NCBI GenBank assembly: GCA_938075415.1
Contig: CALJHC010000004.1
Span: forward strand, 248,001-312,000
Reading direction: 5' to 3'
Length of the DNA: 64,000 nt
From: an uncultured Rubripirellula sp.
GTDB lineage: Bacteria; Planctomycetota; Planctomycetia; Pirellulales; Pirellulaceae
Shown here: positions 39,702-48,812 of the stretch, in pieces
How positions within the stretch are numbered: position 1 is the stretch's first letter
Layout of the letters: every line of letters begins with the position of its first letter
Notes under the pieces: model-generated
Databases searched by the model: none
What the model saw: only the letters and a program-made list of their open reading frames with translations
Told to the model about the DNA's origin: nothing
Program-made: the position numbers and the translations under genes

Positions 39702-40532
39702 ATGACCAAATTAAAAATGTATCAAGTGGATGCTTTTGCGCAGAAACTTTTCCAAGGTAATCCAGCGGCAATCATTGTCACTGACGAAGAACTACCTGCA
39801 GAGATGATGCAGGCCATTGCAAATGAGAACAATCTTTCGGAAACGGCTTTCGTTCATGGTCAAGTCAAGGATCGATACAGCATTAGATGGTTCACACCCA
39901 AAAGTGAGGTTGATCTCTGCGGTCACGCAACGCTTGCTGCCGCACACATTTTGATGACCGAATATGGAGCCAGTGAGGAACTCGGTTTCTCCAGCAAAAC
40001 CGGTGAACTAAGGGTCTACCAAGATGAGAACATGCTGTGGCTGAATTTCCCGGCCGATGAATTAGATGACTGTGACGCAGAAACGACGCAACAGGTTCAA
40101 AGTGCTTTGGGGTTGGAAACACTGACGGTGGTGCGAGGACGTTCCGACCTGATGGCAGTTGTAAAAACTCACCATGATGTCACCGGGGCATCACCTGTGA
40201 TGCACAGAGTCAGCAAGCTCAAATGCCGAGGATTGATCCTTACTTCAATCGGCAAAGAAGATGACTTTATCAGCCGCTTCTTCGCTCCCCAAGTCGGTGT
40301 GCCAGAGGATCCAGTGACCGGTTCGGCACACACCACACTCACTCCTTACTGGGCTACCGAACTCAAAAAAAACGAACTCAAAGCTCGTCAAGTTTCACCT
40401 CGAGGCGGTCAATTAATCTGCAAGCTAATTTCAGACCGGGTCCACATTGGGGGTCAAGCAATTACCTTCATGGAGGCAGATCTCCGAACGAACTCACCCT
40501 CGGGCTCTGGGATCAATCAGTACAAAAACTGA
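39702..40532 (+). CDS. PhzF-family isomerase
   Basis: 276 residues covering the complete two-lobed PhzF/diaminopimelate-epimerase-like fold. Diagnostic motifs: DAFAQKLFQGNPAAI at the N terminus, NNLSETAF with the catalytic Glu47, DLCGHATLAAAH, and PEDPVTGSAHTTLTPYW in the second lobe. PhzF itself isomerises a phenazine precursor, but most family members are outside phenazine loci and have unknown substrates. No phenazine genes are present here, so I give no gene symbol. Monocistronic, convergent with the M14/BPL_N gene. Confidence 0.9.
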   Translation: MTKLKMYQVDAFAQKLFQGNPAAIIVTDEELPAEMMQAIANENNLSETAFVHGQVKDRYSIRWFTPKSEVDLCGHATLAAAHILMTEYGASEELGFSSKTGELRVYQDENMLWLNFPADELDDCDAETTQQVQSALGLETLTVVRGRSDLMAVVKTHHDVTGASPVMHRVSKLKCRGLILTSIGKEDDFISRFFAPQVGVPEDPVTGSAHTTLTPYWATELKKNELKARQVSPRGGQLICKLISDRVHIGGQAITFMEADLRTNSPSGSGINQYKN

Positions 40533-40664
40533 TCCCTCAGTCAAACAATTCGGTGTTGAGTACTTTATCGACACCAAGATTCCCAATGAAAACCAGCTCG
40601 AGAGATTTCTTTTGCCGGCAGCCCCCGCGTTAATTGAAAGAGGAAGAAAAAGAACGATGCAGAC

Positions 40665-42206
40665 CTAATCCTTCACCGCACGAACGGCCTGCGAGATCAT
40701 TTCTTCCAAACCCTCCGTGCTTTCGGGGTGAGGGCTAATTGCGATCACGCTGCCAGCTCCGAATTCTCCCATCACAATCGCCGGCGTGTCGATCATTGTT
40801 CCTTCCTGCGGTGGGTAAAGGACCTGCTCGGATCGAAAATGGGCAAGAACGGTGTACGCCGGCAAACCATCCAATTGCATCGGCGAAACGATGGGGCCAT
40901 TATGGAATTTGACCAGTGATTCCTGGGAGACATTACCAAAGATACGTTGCCCGTGATCGGTCAACTCCATCTTCACTTCTGTTGTCGGACCACGAAGGTA
41001 CATTGCCTTGCGCCCCACTCCCTTGATCTCGCGAACACCGGTGAAAACATGTGTATCAACCACCTTTAATGACCACGGATAAAACGCAGAACACAAATAG
41101 GCACCTCCGCAAATCCCGATGTAACCGCCACCATCCTGAATAAAAGAACGAACCACTTCTTTTCCATCCTCACCCAGCGTTCGGGCTTGGCTTGATCCAC
41201 TACCCCCACCGAAAACAATCACGTCAAATTGGTCAAGGAAGTGGCGACTCACATCTTTCGCATCGATGTGACACACCACCATGTCGGTGCGGGACGAAAG
41301 CAAATTTGACAAGGTGTTGACCCCTCTAGACGATCCACCCGTATCGTCAAATAAAGCGACGTGAATTTGCTCGGATCGGATTGAGTCCTCAGGCGTAACA
41401 ACATCAGAAAGATCTTGATCAATCATACCGATTTCTCGCAAGGCGACGCTCATCATTTCCCGGTGCTGCCGCGTTCGGACAGGCAAACGTTGATACTGGT
41501 GAGTAGTTTCCAGAATCATTGCCTTTTTACCCAGCACATCAATTGCCGCAGCCGCCAGACTTGTCTTTATTGGCCCGCGTTTTAAAAGAAGGAATTTCCG
41601 TTTTGGATCGGTGACCAACCCGTTAACACTTGCGAACATCCTTTCAACCATCCTGTCGATCTTCTGCTCCTGATCAAAAATGATGGTCGACCCAACCGAC
41701 TTCGCCTTGCCTTCGCTTGGTTGATGGGAAATGTTGAACTGATACCCTTCGTGCAAATCAAAAAGCCAATCAGGATCCTGCTTCACAACAAAGTCCCAGA
41801 GCTCTTTAGCAATCTCGCCTCGCGGATTATCTGCAATGGAAGGGCTAGGGAAATTACGATTGAGGTCCCTTTCGTCCGAAGCGGCTTCGGGGACATATCG
41901 AATCTTTTCCCTCAAAGCTGCACGATTGACCCGAGGGATGACAACCAATTTCCCACTAATGATTGGCCAATGTCGAATCTGATCTGCTGAGGCCGCTCCC
42001 GCAGGTTCATTGCCGTGAATCCCACCGAGCACCATGACCGTTGGCCCCTCATGGCCCGAATCATTCACGTAGATCGGAGTCTCCCATGGCTTCCCACTGC
42101 CCAAGAGCAATCGCTTCCCTTGCTGTATCTCCTCACAAAACGCGTCATGAGCGATTACTGAGGCAAGGATTACAGACGCGATCAAGCGGATGCGGATTTT
42201 CACCAT
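40665..42206 (-). CDS. Secreted fusion: M14 aspartoacylase-like zinc hydrolase plus BPL_N glutamine-amidotransferase-like domain
   Basis: 513 residues from ATG 42206, where a signal peptide (to about 24) begins; the frame is open 34 codons further upstream. Residues 35-260 form a succinylglutamate desuccinylase/aspartoacylase-type domain: GGIHGNEPAG supplies zinc ligands His64 and Glu67, DLNRNFP the substrate Arg, and FDLHEGY the third ligand His152. From about residue 274 a class I amidotransferase-like domain (BPL_N) begins: DVIVFGGGSGSS, then GYIGICGGAYL with the nucleophile-position Cys. The first half should cleave an amide or small peptide; the second half may bind a ligand or act on glutamine. 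The fusion implies one pathway, unidentified. Confidence 0.82.
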   Translation of the reverse strand: MVKIRIRLIASVILASVIAHDAFCEEIQQGKRLLLGSGKPWETPIYVNDSGHEGPTVMVLGGIHGNEPAGAASADQIRHWPIISGKLVVIPRVNRAALREKIRYVPEAASDERDLNRNFPSPSIADNPRGEIAKELWDFVVKQDPDWLFDLHEGYQFNISHQPSEGKAKSVGSTIIFDQEQKIDRMVERMFASVNGLVTDPKRKFLLLKRGPIKTSLAAAAIDVLGKKAMILETTHQYQRLPVRTRQHREMMSVALREIGMIDQDLSDVVTPEDSIRSEQIHVALFDDTGGSSRGVNTLSNLLSSRTDMVVCHIDAKDVSRHFLDQFDVIVFGGGSGSSQARTLGEDGKEVVRSFIQDGGGYIGICGGAYLCSAFYPWSLKVVDTHVFTGVREIKGVGRKAMYLRGPTTEVKMELTDHGQRIFGNVSQESLVKFHNGPIVSPMQLDGLPAYTVLAHFRSEQVLYPPQEGTMIDTPAIVMGEFGAGSVIAISPHPESTEGLEEMISQAVRAVKD

Positions 42207-43048
42207 TGAATTCCAAGAGAGAAGATTTTGTGCCTGAATCGAATACGTTCCAATCGGATACCAGCTTACCGAAAATCTCCGTGCCGATTTGCCAACTCCC
42301 TTTGACACAGGCAGTTTACTCGGGAAGTTCTCTTAATGAATGCTCAAATCTTTCATGCCGGCACAGTTTGAAAGGTGCCGAAGCCATGTTCCTTGAACGT
42401 TTCAAAACAACAGCACTGACACCAAACCAGTTCAGGTCATCTGAGACCAACGGAACCACCACCCCACACGCCATCAAGATGTGATGGATTGGCGTGGTCG
42501 AAAAATCGTGTCAACGGCTCAAATCTTATTGGCGTCTCATCGCAAAGCAAAACCGAGAACCGAGGATCCTCAAGCTGCTTTCGGGGTGAGAAAAAACGGG
42601 AATACCTTACGCGAATCAAGGGCTCTCGAACCTGCGCGCAGAATCTTCTATCGACTACCCGCGACCGACAACCTCTCCACTTTTTCCGAGATAGCATCCT
42701 CAAATCAAAAAGGGAATGGCTTGAATCGCGTTCGGAGGGTCAATTGCGGTACTGCAGCGTCGATTGCCTTATGATCCTGCGGCTTGATCCGGTGATGATC
42801 GCGGAGAGACGATGCAGCGATTCTCGCTTGCCACTCGCAATCGACACTTCTCAGTTGACATTCAATTGGGGTATTCTGTTCGCAACAACTCTGCAGCATA
42901 CCGTGACCAGAAACAACCAAGTCTCTCAGAATCAGCAGTCACTCGTCGTCAACTTGAAACCCGACCCTGGCAAGTCTTTGTATCGACGAACGAAAATACA
43001 GTTGAATCACCTACGAGCTTCATCAAAGTCCCACATCCGAGCCTCATC
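42207..43048. other. Intergenic region, about 840 bases
   Basis: Divergent region between the M14 fusion and a sulfatase. The 264-codon frame at 42489-43283 and the N-terminal extension of the sulfatase frame (from 42812) overlap each other, are rich in Arg and Ser, and match no family; I regard both as non-coding. No repeats or hairpins recognised. Confidence 0.45.
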
Positions 43049-44644
43049 ATGCGACTATTTCTTGCCGTTGCCTCGCTTGCCTTACTCACTTGCACGACAT
43101 CCCGCTGCATTGCTTCTCGACCGAACATTGTGGTCATCGTTTGTGATGACATGGGATTCTCGGACTTGGGTTGTTATGGAAGTGAAATTGAAACGCCAAA
43201 CATCGACCGTCTCGCTGCCAACGGACTTCGATTCACCGATTTCCACAACAACTCAAAATGCTCGGAGACCCGGGCGTCGCTGATGACGGGACTTTGGCAC
43301 CACCAGTCAAACCACCTAAGATTACCGGGCAACGTCACGCTTGCCGAAGTACTTCATACGGCAGGCTACCGGACGTTGATGAGCGGCAAGTGGCACCTGC
43401 AATCCACTCCGCCACAACGCGGGTTTGACCGTTACTTTGGTTTTCTCAGCGGCGCCATTAACTTCTTCACCGGAATCGACTGGCAGACCAACGAGAACCT
43501 GATGCGACTCGATAACGAAGTCTATGAACCTGACGCAGATTTTTATTCGACGAATGCCTTCACTGACTATGCGATTGAGTTCCTGAAGTCAAACCACCAA
43601 GCCCGTTCACCTGAAACGCAAGGCAATTCACCCTCAGCCGAAGACCAGCCATTCTTTCTTTACCTCGCACACAACGCTCCACACTTTCCGCTACATGCCT
43701 TACCCGAGGATATCGAAAAATATCGAGGTCGTTACCAACAAGGCTGGGATAAAATTCGTCAGCGGCGTCACACACGCCTAAAAGAACTAGGCATCATCGA
43801 TGACACGTGGCGCCTATCTCAACGAGACCCCAAGGTCGAAGCGTGGAGCGAATTATCTGACGCCGAGCAACAGTTTCTCGAGCCGATGATGGAGGTGTAC
43901 GCGGCCATGGTTCATCGACTTGACCAAAACATTGGCCGGCTAATTCAGCATCTCGAATCAACCAACCAAATTGATAACACGCTGATCCTCTTTTTCTCTG
44001 ACAATGGTGCTTGCCCCTACAACCGATTGAACACAACTGGCGTCGCACCGGGTGGGGCCGATAGTGATATCGCCTATGATGCGCGTTGGGCCAACATGTG
44101 CAACACTCCGCTGCGACTTTACAAACAGTATGCCCACCAGGGTGGAACACTCACCCCAATGATCGCCCATTGGCCAAAGATGATCCAACAAAACGGAGCA
44201 CTCACATCGTTTCCCTCTCACCTCGTTGATATCATGCCCACCTTGGTTGAAATCGCTGAGGCGTCGTACCCCAAAGAAAAAAATGGTGTGGCAATACTTC
44301 CCATGGAGGGCATATCGCTGGTACCGATTCTCAAAGGTGAACAGATCGAACAACGTGACGAACCCATCTTCTGGGAATTCTGGGGCAACCACGCTATTCG
44401 CGATGGCGACTGGAAGCTAGTCGCCGAACGTAGCAAGCCATGGGAACTCTACAATCTCGCCGAAGATCGATCCGAAACCCAAAACCTCACTGAAACGTAT
44501 CCTGATCGTGTCGCGGAACTCGAGAGAACCTATGAAAACTGGGCCAAACGCGTGGGTGCAAAATCCCACAAACAGGGCTTGCGATCCAATCCATCAAAAC
44601 AATCTCAACTCTTTGATCTGAAAACAATTCTTCCTAAGCCATAA
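43049..44644 (+). CDS. Sulfatase-family protein with non-canonical CSETR active-site motif
   Basis: 531 residues from ATG 43049, followed by a signal peptide to about residue 22. The fold is clearly that of an arylsulfatase: DD at 33-34 (VIVCDDMGFSDLG), SGKWHLQS, FLYLAHNAPHFPLHALP and FFSDNGACPYN. The nucleophile motif aligned with CxPxR reads CSETR (Cys71-Ser-Glu73-Thr-Arg75) within NNSKCSETRASLMTG, so the Pro recognised by maturation enzymes is replaced by Glu while Cys and Arg are kept. It may still be matured, or may be inactive or use another chemistry. Large inserts between the metal sites lengthen it. The open frame extends to 42812 without signal character. Confidence 0.9.
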   Translation: MRLFLAVASLALLTCTTSRCIASRPNIVVIVCDDMGFSDLGCYGSEIETPNIDRLAANGLRFTDFHNNSKCSETRASLMTGLWHHQSNHLRLPGNVTLAEVLHTAGYRTLMSGKWHLQSTPPQRGFDRYFGFLSGAINFFTGIDWQTNENLMRLDNEVYEPDADFYSTNAFTDYAIEFLKSNHQARSPETQGNSPSAEDQPFFLYLAHNAPHFPLHALPEDIEKYRGRYQQGWDKIRQRRHTRLKELGIIDDTWRLSQRDPKVEAWSELSDAEQQFLEPMMEVYAAMVHRLDQNIGRLIQHLESTNQIDNTLILFFSDNGACPYNRLNTTGVAPGGADSDIAYDARWANMCNTPLRLYKQYAHQGGTLTPMIAHWPKMIQQNGALTSFPSHLVDIMPTLVEIAEASYPKEKNGVAILPMEGISLVPILKGEQIEQRDEPIFWEFWGNHAIRDGDWKLVAERSKPWELYNLAEDRSETQNLTETYPDRVAELERTYENWAKRVGAKSHKQGLRSNPSKQSQLFDLKTILPKP

Positions 44645-44694
44645 CAGCTAATTCACCCAACCATATCGTTCGCGACGGTGCTTGCCTGATCATG

Positions 44695-44778
44695 AAGCGG
44701 GCATTCAAAATCAAAGCGGGCATTCAAGATCAAAGCGGGCACTCAAGATCGAAGCAGGCATCCAGGATCGAAGCAGAG
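44695..44778. repeat. 19-base tandem repeat, 4 copies plus a partial
   Basis: Units start at 44695, 44714, 44733 and 44752, with a partial copy from 44771. The consensus AAGCGGGCATTCAAGATCA decays steadily along the array. Located 50 bases after the CSETR sulfatase stop. Contiguous units, so not a CRISPR. Confidence 0.9.
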
Positions 44779-44994
44779 AGGCAGATCACAGGGTGCCCGC
44801 AAACGAGCGGACTCTCCAACTTCCTCCCACCGCTCACGAATCAAATTGTGATGGCGATCAGGTGACGGCGAGTTGCTCCGCAGTCAACTGGCAACACAGC
44901 TATCTTCAAGATCCTAGCAAAGGAACCATCAACCGCCACTCTCTCAAATGCAATCAGATGACAAGCAATCGGTCCCCTGGGCATTGAGTGACCC

Positions 44995-46323
44995 TCACTC
45001 CGTTGCCGAATGATCTTGGCTTGAGAAACACAGTTTTTTCATTTCAGCCGCGGCACGTTCAATTGAATGCTTTGAATGCACGGATTCTTTACCTTGAATC
45101 CCCAAACGATCTCGCATTTCTTGATCGTCCCTCAATCTGAGCAACGCATTGATCAACGCCCCCTCGTCTCCGGGTTCAAACAGCAACCCACCCCGGGTGG
45201 ATTGAATCATCTCTGGGAAAGCGCCGTGGTTAGGCAGAACCAAAGGCGTGCCCGCAGCAAGTGATTCCAGAGCAAACAAACCTTTCGGGTCCTGGTAATC
45301 AGTCGGAACACAAGTCACGTCGAACGACTTGAGCAAAGCAACTTTTCGACTTAAAGAGGGACTGCCATGATCAACAAAACGATCCGCCAGACCCGCTAAC
45401 TTGATCTTCTCTTTCAATGTTTCGTAATAGGTTTGCTGATGTTCACCGAGCCAACCAGCAACATGAAGCGTCACATGGTCGTTGCCGGGTAGCTTCGCCA
45501 GTCCAATGAAAGCATGCACCAAATGATGCAATCCTTTTTCTGGTGCAATTCTGGCAAAGTAACCAACTCGAAATTCATCCACTGACTGTTTGCTCACTGG
45601 CACAGCTGATTCATGCAAACCTGCTTGATAAGGCGTCGTATCGATTGATAACGGGATGACGTACAGTTGATCGTCGGGAATCCCAAGCAGTCGCTTCATC
45701 TTCTGAGCATAGAAGTCGCTGTTGACAACAAAATGATCAACATGGGGAACTAATCGCCTGCATAAATCAACTGCCTTGGAACGTTCAGCATCAGGCAGGT
45801 GATCAAGAAAAATGTCATCACCCTGCAGCAAGACAAGACGCTTGGTGCCTGGACAAAGACGCACCAATTCTGGAAGGCAACCACCTATCAATAGATTGGT
45901 GAAAATGATTGCGTCTGGATTCATCTCGTCGCTTAACCATTTTGCAATTCGTCGAACCTCATCGGCCTGACGACCTTCGACCCCTCGCAACATCGAAATG
46001 GACAACTCACCAAGTTGCTTCGAATCGTATGAAACTGACTTTCGTGTAGCGAACTGTAATAATGGACGCCAATCAAGCAAACGTCTTAATGGTCTGGGCA
46101 AACGCTTCAGCCCAGGAAATTGCTGAAGAAGGTAGATATGAATTCCACCGAAAAAAAGCTGATCGGATGCGATGCTGACATCATCGGTTCGGATTGGCGT
46201 GTAAACCGGTTGCAATACACAATCAACCTCCAACTGCCTCAACGCCTTTGCCATCGCGTTGTCATGCATGCAACTCCCACAGTACATGCCCGCCGCACCA
46301 GCAGTCAAAAAAACAGCTTTCAC
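44995..46323 (-). CDS. GT4-family glycosyltransferase
   Basis: 442 residues with the GT-B fold. The N terminus AVFLTAGAAGMYCGSCMHDN suits the acceptor-binding Rossmann lobe. The second lobe begins with VGYFARIAPEKGLHHLVHA (the donor-binding turn of GT4), and the donor motif GLFALESLAAGTPLVLPNHG supplies the conserved Glu. No signal or membrane helix, so cytoplasmic. Donor and acceptor sugars are unknown, and no other polysaccharide-assembly gene is adjacent. It converges on the preceding sulfatase across 350 bases containing the 19-base repeat. Confidence 0.88.
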   Translation of the reverse strand: MKAVFLTAGAAGMYCGSCMHDNAMAKALRQLEVDCVLQPVYTPIRTDDVSIASDQLFFGGIHIYLLQQFPGLKRLPRPLRRLLDWRPLLQFATRKSVSYDSKQLGELSISMLRGVEGRQADEVRRIAKWLSDEMNPDAIIFTNLLIGGCLPELVRLCPGTKRLVLLQGDDIFLDHLPDAERSKAVDLCRRLVPHVDHFVVNSDFYAQKMKRLLGIPDDQLYVIPLSIDTTPYQAGLHESAVPVSKQSVDEFRVGYFARIAPEKGLHHLVHAFIGLAKLPGNDHVTLHVAGWLGEHQQTYYETLKEKIKLAGLADRFVDHGSPSLSRKVALLKSFDVTCVPTDYQDPKGLFALESLAAGTPLVLPNHGAFPEMIQSTRGGLLFEPGDEGALINALLRLRDDQEMRDRLGIQGKESVHSKHSIERAAAEMKKLCFSSQDHSATE

Positions 46324-47646
46324 GCAACGACTCCCTTCTCAAAAGAGACAGCAGCATAACGACAAGATGGAAACATCTTTCTTAATCGCTCCCTTTCCCA
46401 ATCGATCCTCGCCACAACACAACCAAACGCCTTCTCGTCCCAAAACGCGAAAACGCCTGCCCAACCGGAACAACTTGCAGGATCCCAAAAGGCCTCGGCA
46501 CACACCAATGATCGATCGTCATCAGATTCGTTCGCGACAGCTTTTCGCACTCCCAAGGTACGCTTTTTCGTCCACTCAGTGTTTTAACACGTCAAGCCAC
46601 ACCTTGTCTCGCACCAAGACAACCCATACCGGCAAGGTGTTGATCAAATTATAAAACCGCTGCTCGCATTAGAAGCCGTTACTCAGAAATCCATTCGCTC
46701 AATCAATAGAAAACTTGCAAATCCAAAAAGACCAATGGAGGGCAGGGGGCGGCTTGGGGTTTCGATGAGGAGCAACAAAATCCCTTGCTAAACTTATCTC
46801 ATTCGCCGGCAATAACCTGTTGATGCTGTTCTCCACGCCACTTCCTCCATTGCGGACCTTTTTCACTTTCAAAACGCCCCTCTCAATCCACAAAGTGGAG
46901 CGACTGACTGTCGATCACGAGTCCCTCAACTAGCGGCGGGTACCCATGCTTACTGAAACAAGCAAGAGATGTGGTTTTCTGAAAACGCGTTTATCAATAA
47001 ACAAATAACCAACGGGCAAACCGATTTGAGTTCCCACCGCTGCCAAAACCACTGACGTCTTTTGCACTTTCTTCATTTTCGCTTCATCCATCCAGACCTA
47101 GTTTTCACTTTCTTCTACTGCATACTCGTCATCACAATTATCACACTGTAATGGCATTGAAGTTGCGATGTCTTCAGCGTAGCGGATTGAGCCTGACATG
47201 CCGTGAAATGCCGGTTTTCAAACACCAGCGAATGAAAAATCGCCGTAAAGCAGGAAATTCTTGCAATCATAAGGGGAGCGGGCAAGCGATCCCCTTAGAA
47301 AGCATTCCCATGCGAAATCGCTCGTTGTGACAATTCGACCCAAATTCTATACTCCTGCCCAGCAGAGTTTCCGGAACCAGCGAGTTCGCCTGATCAGTAG
47401 TTGGCTGGTGGATCAGGGCGGGGCGGTAAATCCAAGGCAAAACCGCCTGCGAAACAAAGATCAATAGTTTGAAAGCCTATCTTCTCCTCCTTCAAACAGT
47501 GAATGGTTGGCCCACTGAAAAAACCTTACCTCAACTGCCGATTGAATTGGCTGATTATCGCAGGCAGTTTTAACAAAGCATTCAGCGATCCGACCAACAG
47601 AAATTGATTTTCTCCACCACGCCTCGGCCTCGTACTAAGTCTCACC
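46324..47646. other. Gene-poor region, about 1.3 kb
   Basis: Divergent region between the GT4 gene and the ROK kinase gene. Frames here are short, mutually overlapping and without family features, apart from the possible 53-codon gene at 46930-47091. I checked by eye for tRNA-like cloverleaf sequences, conserved RNA motifs and transposase remnants and recognised none. Confidence 0.4.
46930..47091 (-). CDS. Possible very small membrane protein (53 codons, low confidence)
   Basis: A frame from ATG 47091 (or ATG 47076) to TAG at 46930 encodes a charged head (MDEAKMKKVQKT), one hydrophobic segment (SVVLAAVGTQIGLPVGYLF), and a basic tail. The layout suits a small single-pass protein, but there is no family, no strong ribosome site and no codon-bias evidence. 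Confidence 0.2.
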   Translation of the reverse strand: MDEAKMKKVQKTSVVLAAVGTQIGLPVGYLFIDKRVFRKPHLLLVSVSMGTRR

Positions 47647-48672
47647 ATGCAACCAATAACGATAAATGCTTCTGAAGCCGAGCACCCGTTCTACTGGGGA
47701 ATCGACATTGGTGGAACGCAAATCAAAATTGGGCTGGTGGACTCCCGGGGGGAGATAATTTTTTTTGACAGTTTGCCAACGTTGGAGGCGGACGGCCCCG
47801 AAGCAGCCGTGAAGCGTTTGGTGGACTGTATTTCGAGATGGGAAACAACACACCGGAACAGTCAACGAGCCACCGCAATCGGACTCGGGGCTCCCGGGCC
47901 GATGGACCTAGCCAGAGGCGTGCTGGTTGCCCCACCTCAGCTTCCCACTTGGTCAGAATTCCCAATTGTCGCCAAAATTGAAGAACAATCGGGCCGTCGT
48001 GTCTCCTTTTTGAACGACGCCAACGCCGCCGCTTACGGTGAATTCTGGCTTGGTGGTGGCAAAAGTGATGATTCAATGGTTCTGATGACACTGGGAACTG
48101 GTGTTGGTGGAGGAATCATCATTGAGCGAGAAATGGTCAACGGCACCAATAGCTTTGCGGGTGAGATCGGTCATGTGATGGTCGATTCCTCACCGAATGC
48201 GAGACTCTGCGTCTGGGGGGGTGGGCGTGGTCAACTGGAAGCTTACGGCTCGGCAAGTGCGGTGGCGGCGAGGGCGACCGAGCGTCTTCGTCTTGGAGAA
48301 TTGAGTTGCCTGTCTTCGCATCTGACCGGTTCCAATGACAAAGTGTCGGCGAAACAAATTCACCAAGCAGCACTTAGCGGGGACTCATTGGCATTGGAAA
48401 TCGTTGATGAAACAGCCCTATGGCTCGGCCTTGGGGTGACCACTTTGGTACACCTCCTCGATCCCGGGACGATCGTATTGGGCGGTGCAATGAATTTTGG
48501 GGGCCGATCCTGCCAAATTGGAAACCGCTTCCTGGACGGGATTATCGAAGAATTTCGTCAACGCACTTTCGAGTCAGTCTTTGAAGGAACGACAATTAAA
48601 TTCGCACAACTTGGTTCCTCTGCCGGCTACCTTGGTGCCGCAGGTTATGCGAAAAAAGAGCAAGGAAATTGA
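47647..48672 (+). CDS. ROK-family sugar kinase (probable glucokinase)
   Basis: 341 residues. ATP-binding DIGGT at 20-24, LGAPGPMD, the catalytic LNDANAAAYGE near 122-132 with Asp124, and LGTGVGGG at 149-156 define an ROK kinase, most often a glucose or N-acylsugar kinase in the cytoplasm. AGEIGH gives the zinc-ligand His176. The cysteine motif that usually follows (CGCGxxGCxE) reads CVWGGGRGQLE here, so only one of three zinc cysteines remains. lepA follows after 140 bases on the same strand and may be cotranscribed, though the functions are unrelated. Confidence 0.88.
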   Translation: MQPITINASEAEHPFYWGIDIGGTQIKIGLVDSRGEIIFFDSLPTLEADGPEAAVKRLVDCISRWETTHRNSQRATAIGLGAPGPMDLARGVLVAPPQLPTWSEFPIVAKIEEQSGRRVSFLNDANAAAYGEFWLGGGKSDDSMVLMTLGTGVGGGIIIEREMVNGTNSFAGEIGHVMVDSSPNARLCVWGGGRGQLEAYGSASAVAARATERLRLGELSCLSSHLTGSNDKVSAKQIHQAALSGDSLALEIVDETALWLGLGVTTLVHLLDPGTIVLGGAMNFGGRSCQIGNRFLDGIIEEFRQRTFESVFEGTTIKFAQLGSSAGYLGAAGYAKKEQGN

Positions 48673-48812
48673 CTTCCCTCGAAAATCTCCTTACCGCTAC
48701 GCCAAACATCCATCAATCCTAACAGAAGAGTCCTGATTTTTTCGGGGCAAACCGTCGGCAACTCATCACGAATGATTGTCTCAACGCTATCAAGATCCCA
48801 ACAAGACTCAGC

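Noticed and set aside
39702-40532. PhzF as evidence of phenazine synthesis
   Set aside because: No other phenazine gene is in the window, and PhzF-fold proteins are widespread outside phenazine loci.
42489-43283. 264-codon frame upstream of and into the CSETR sulfatase
   Set aside because: Overlaps the start and signal peptide of the sulfatase in another frame and has low-complexity Arg/Ser content without domains.
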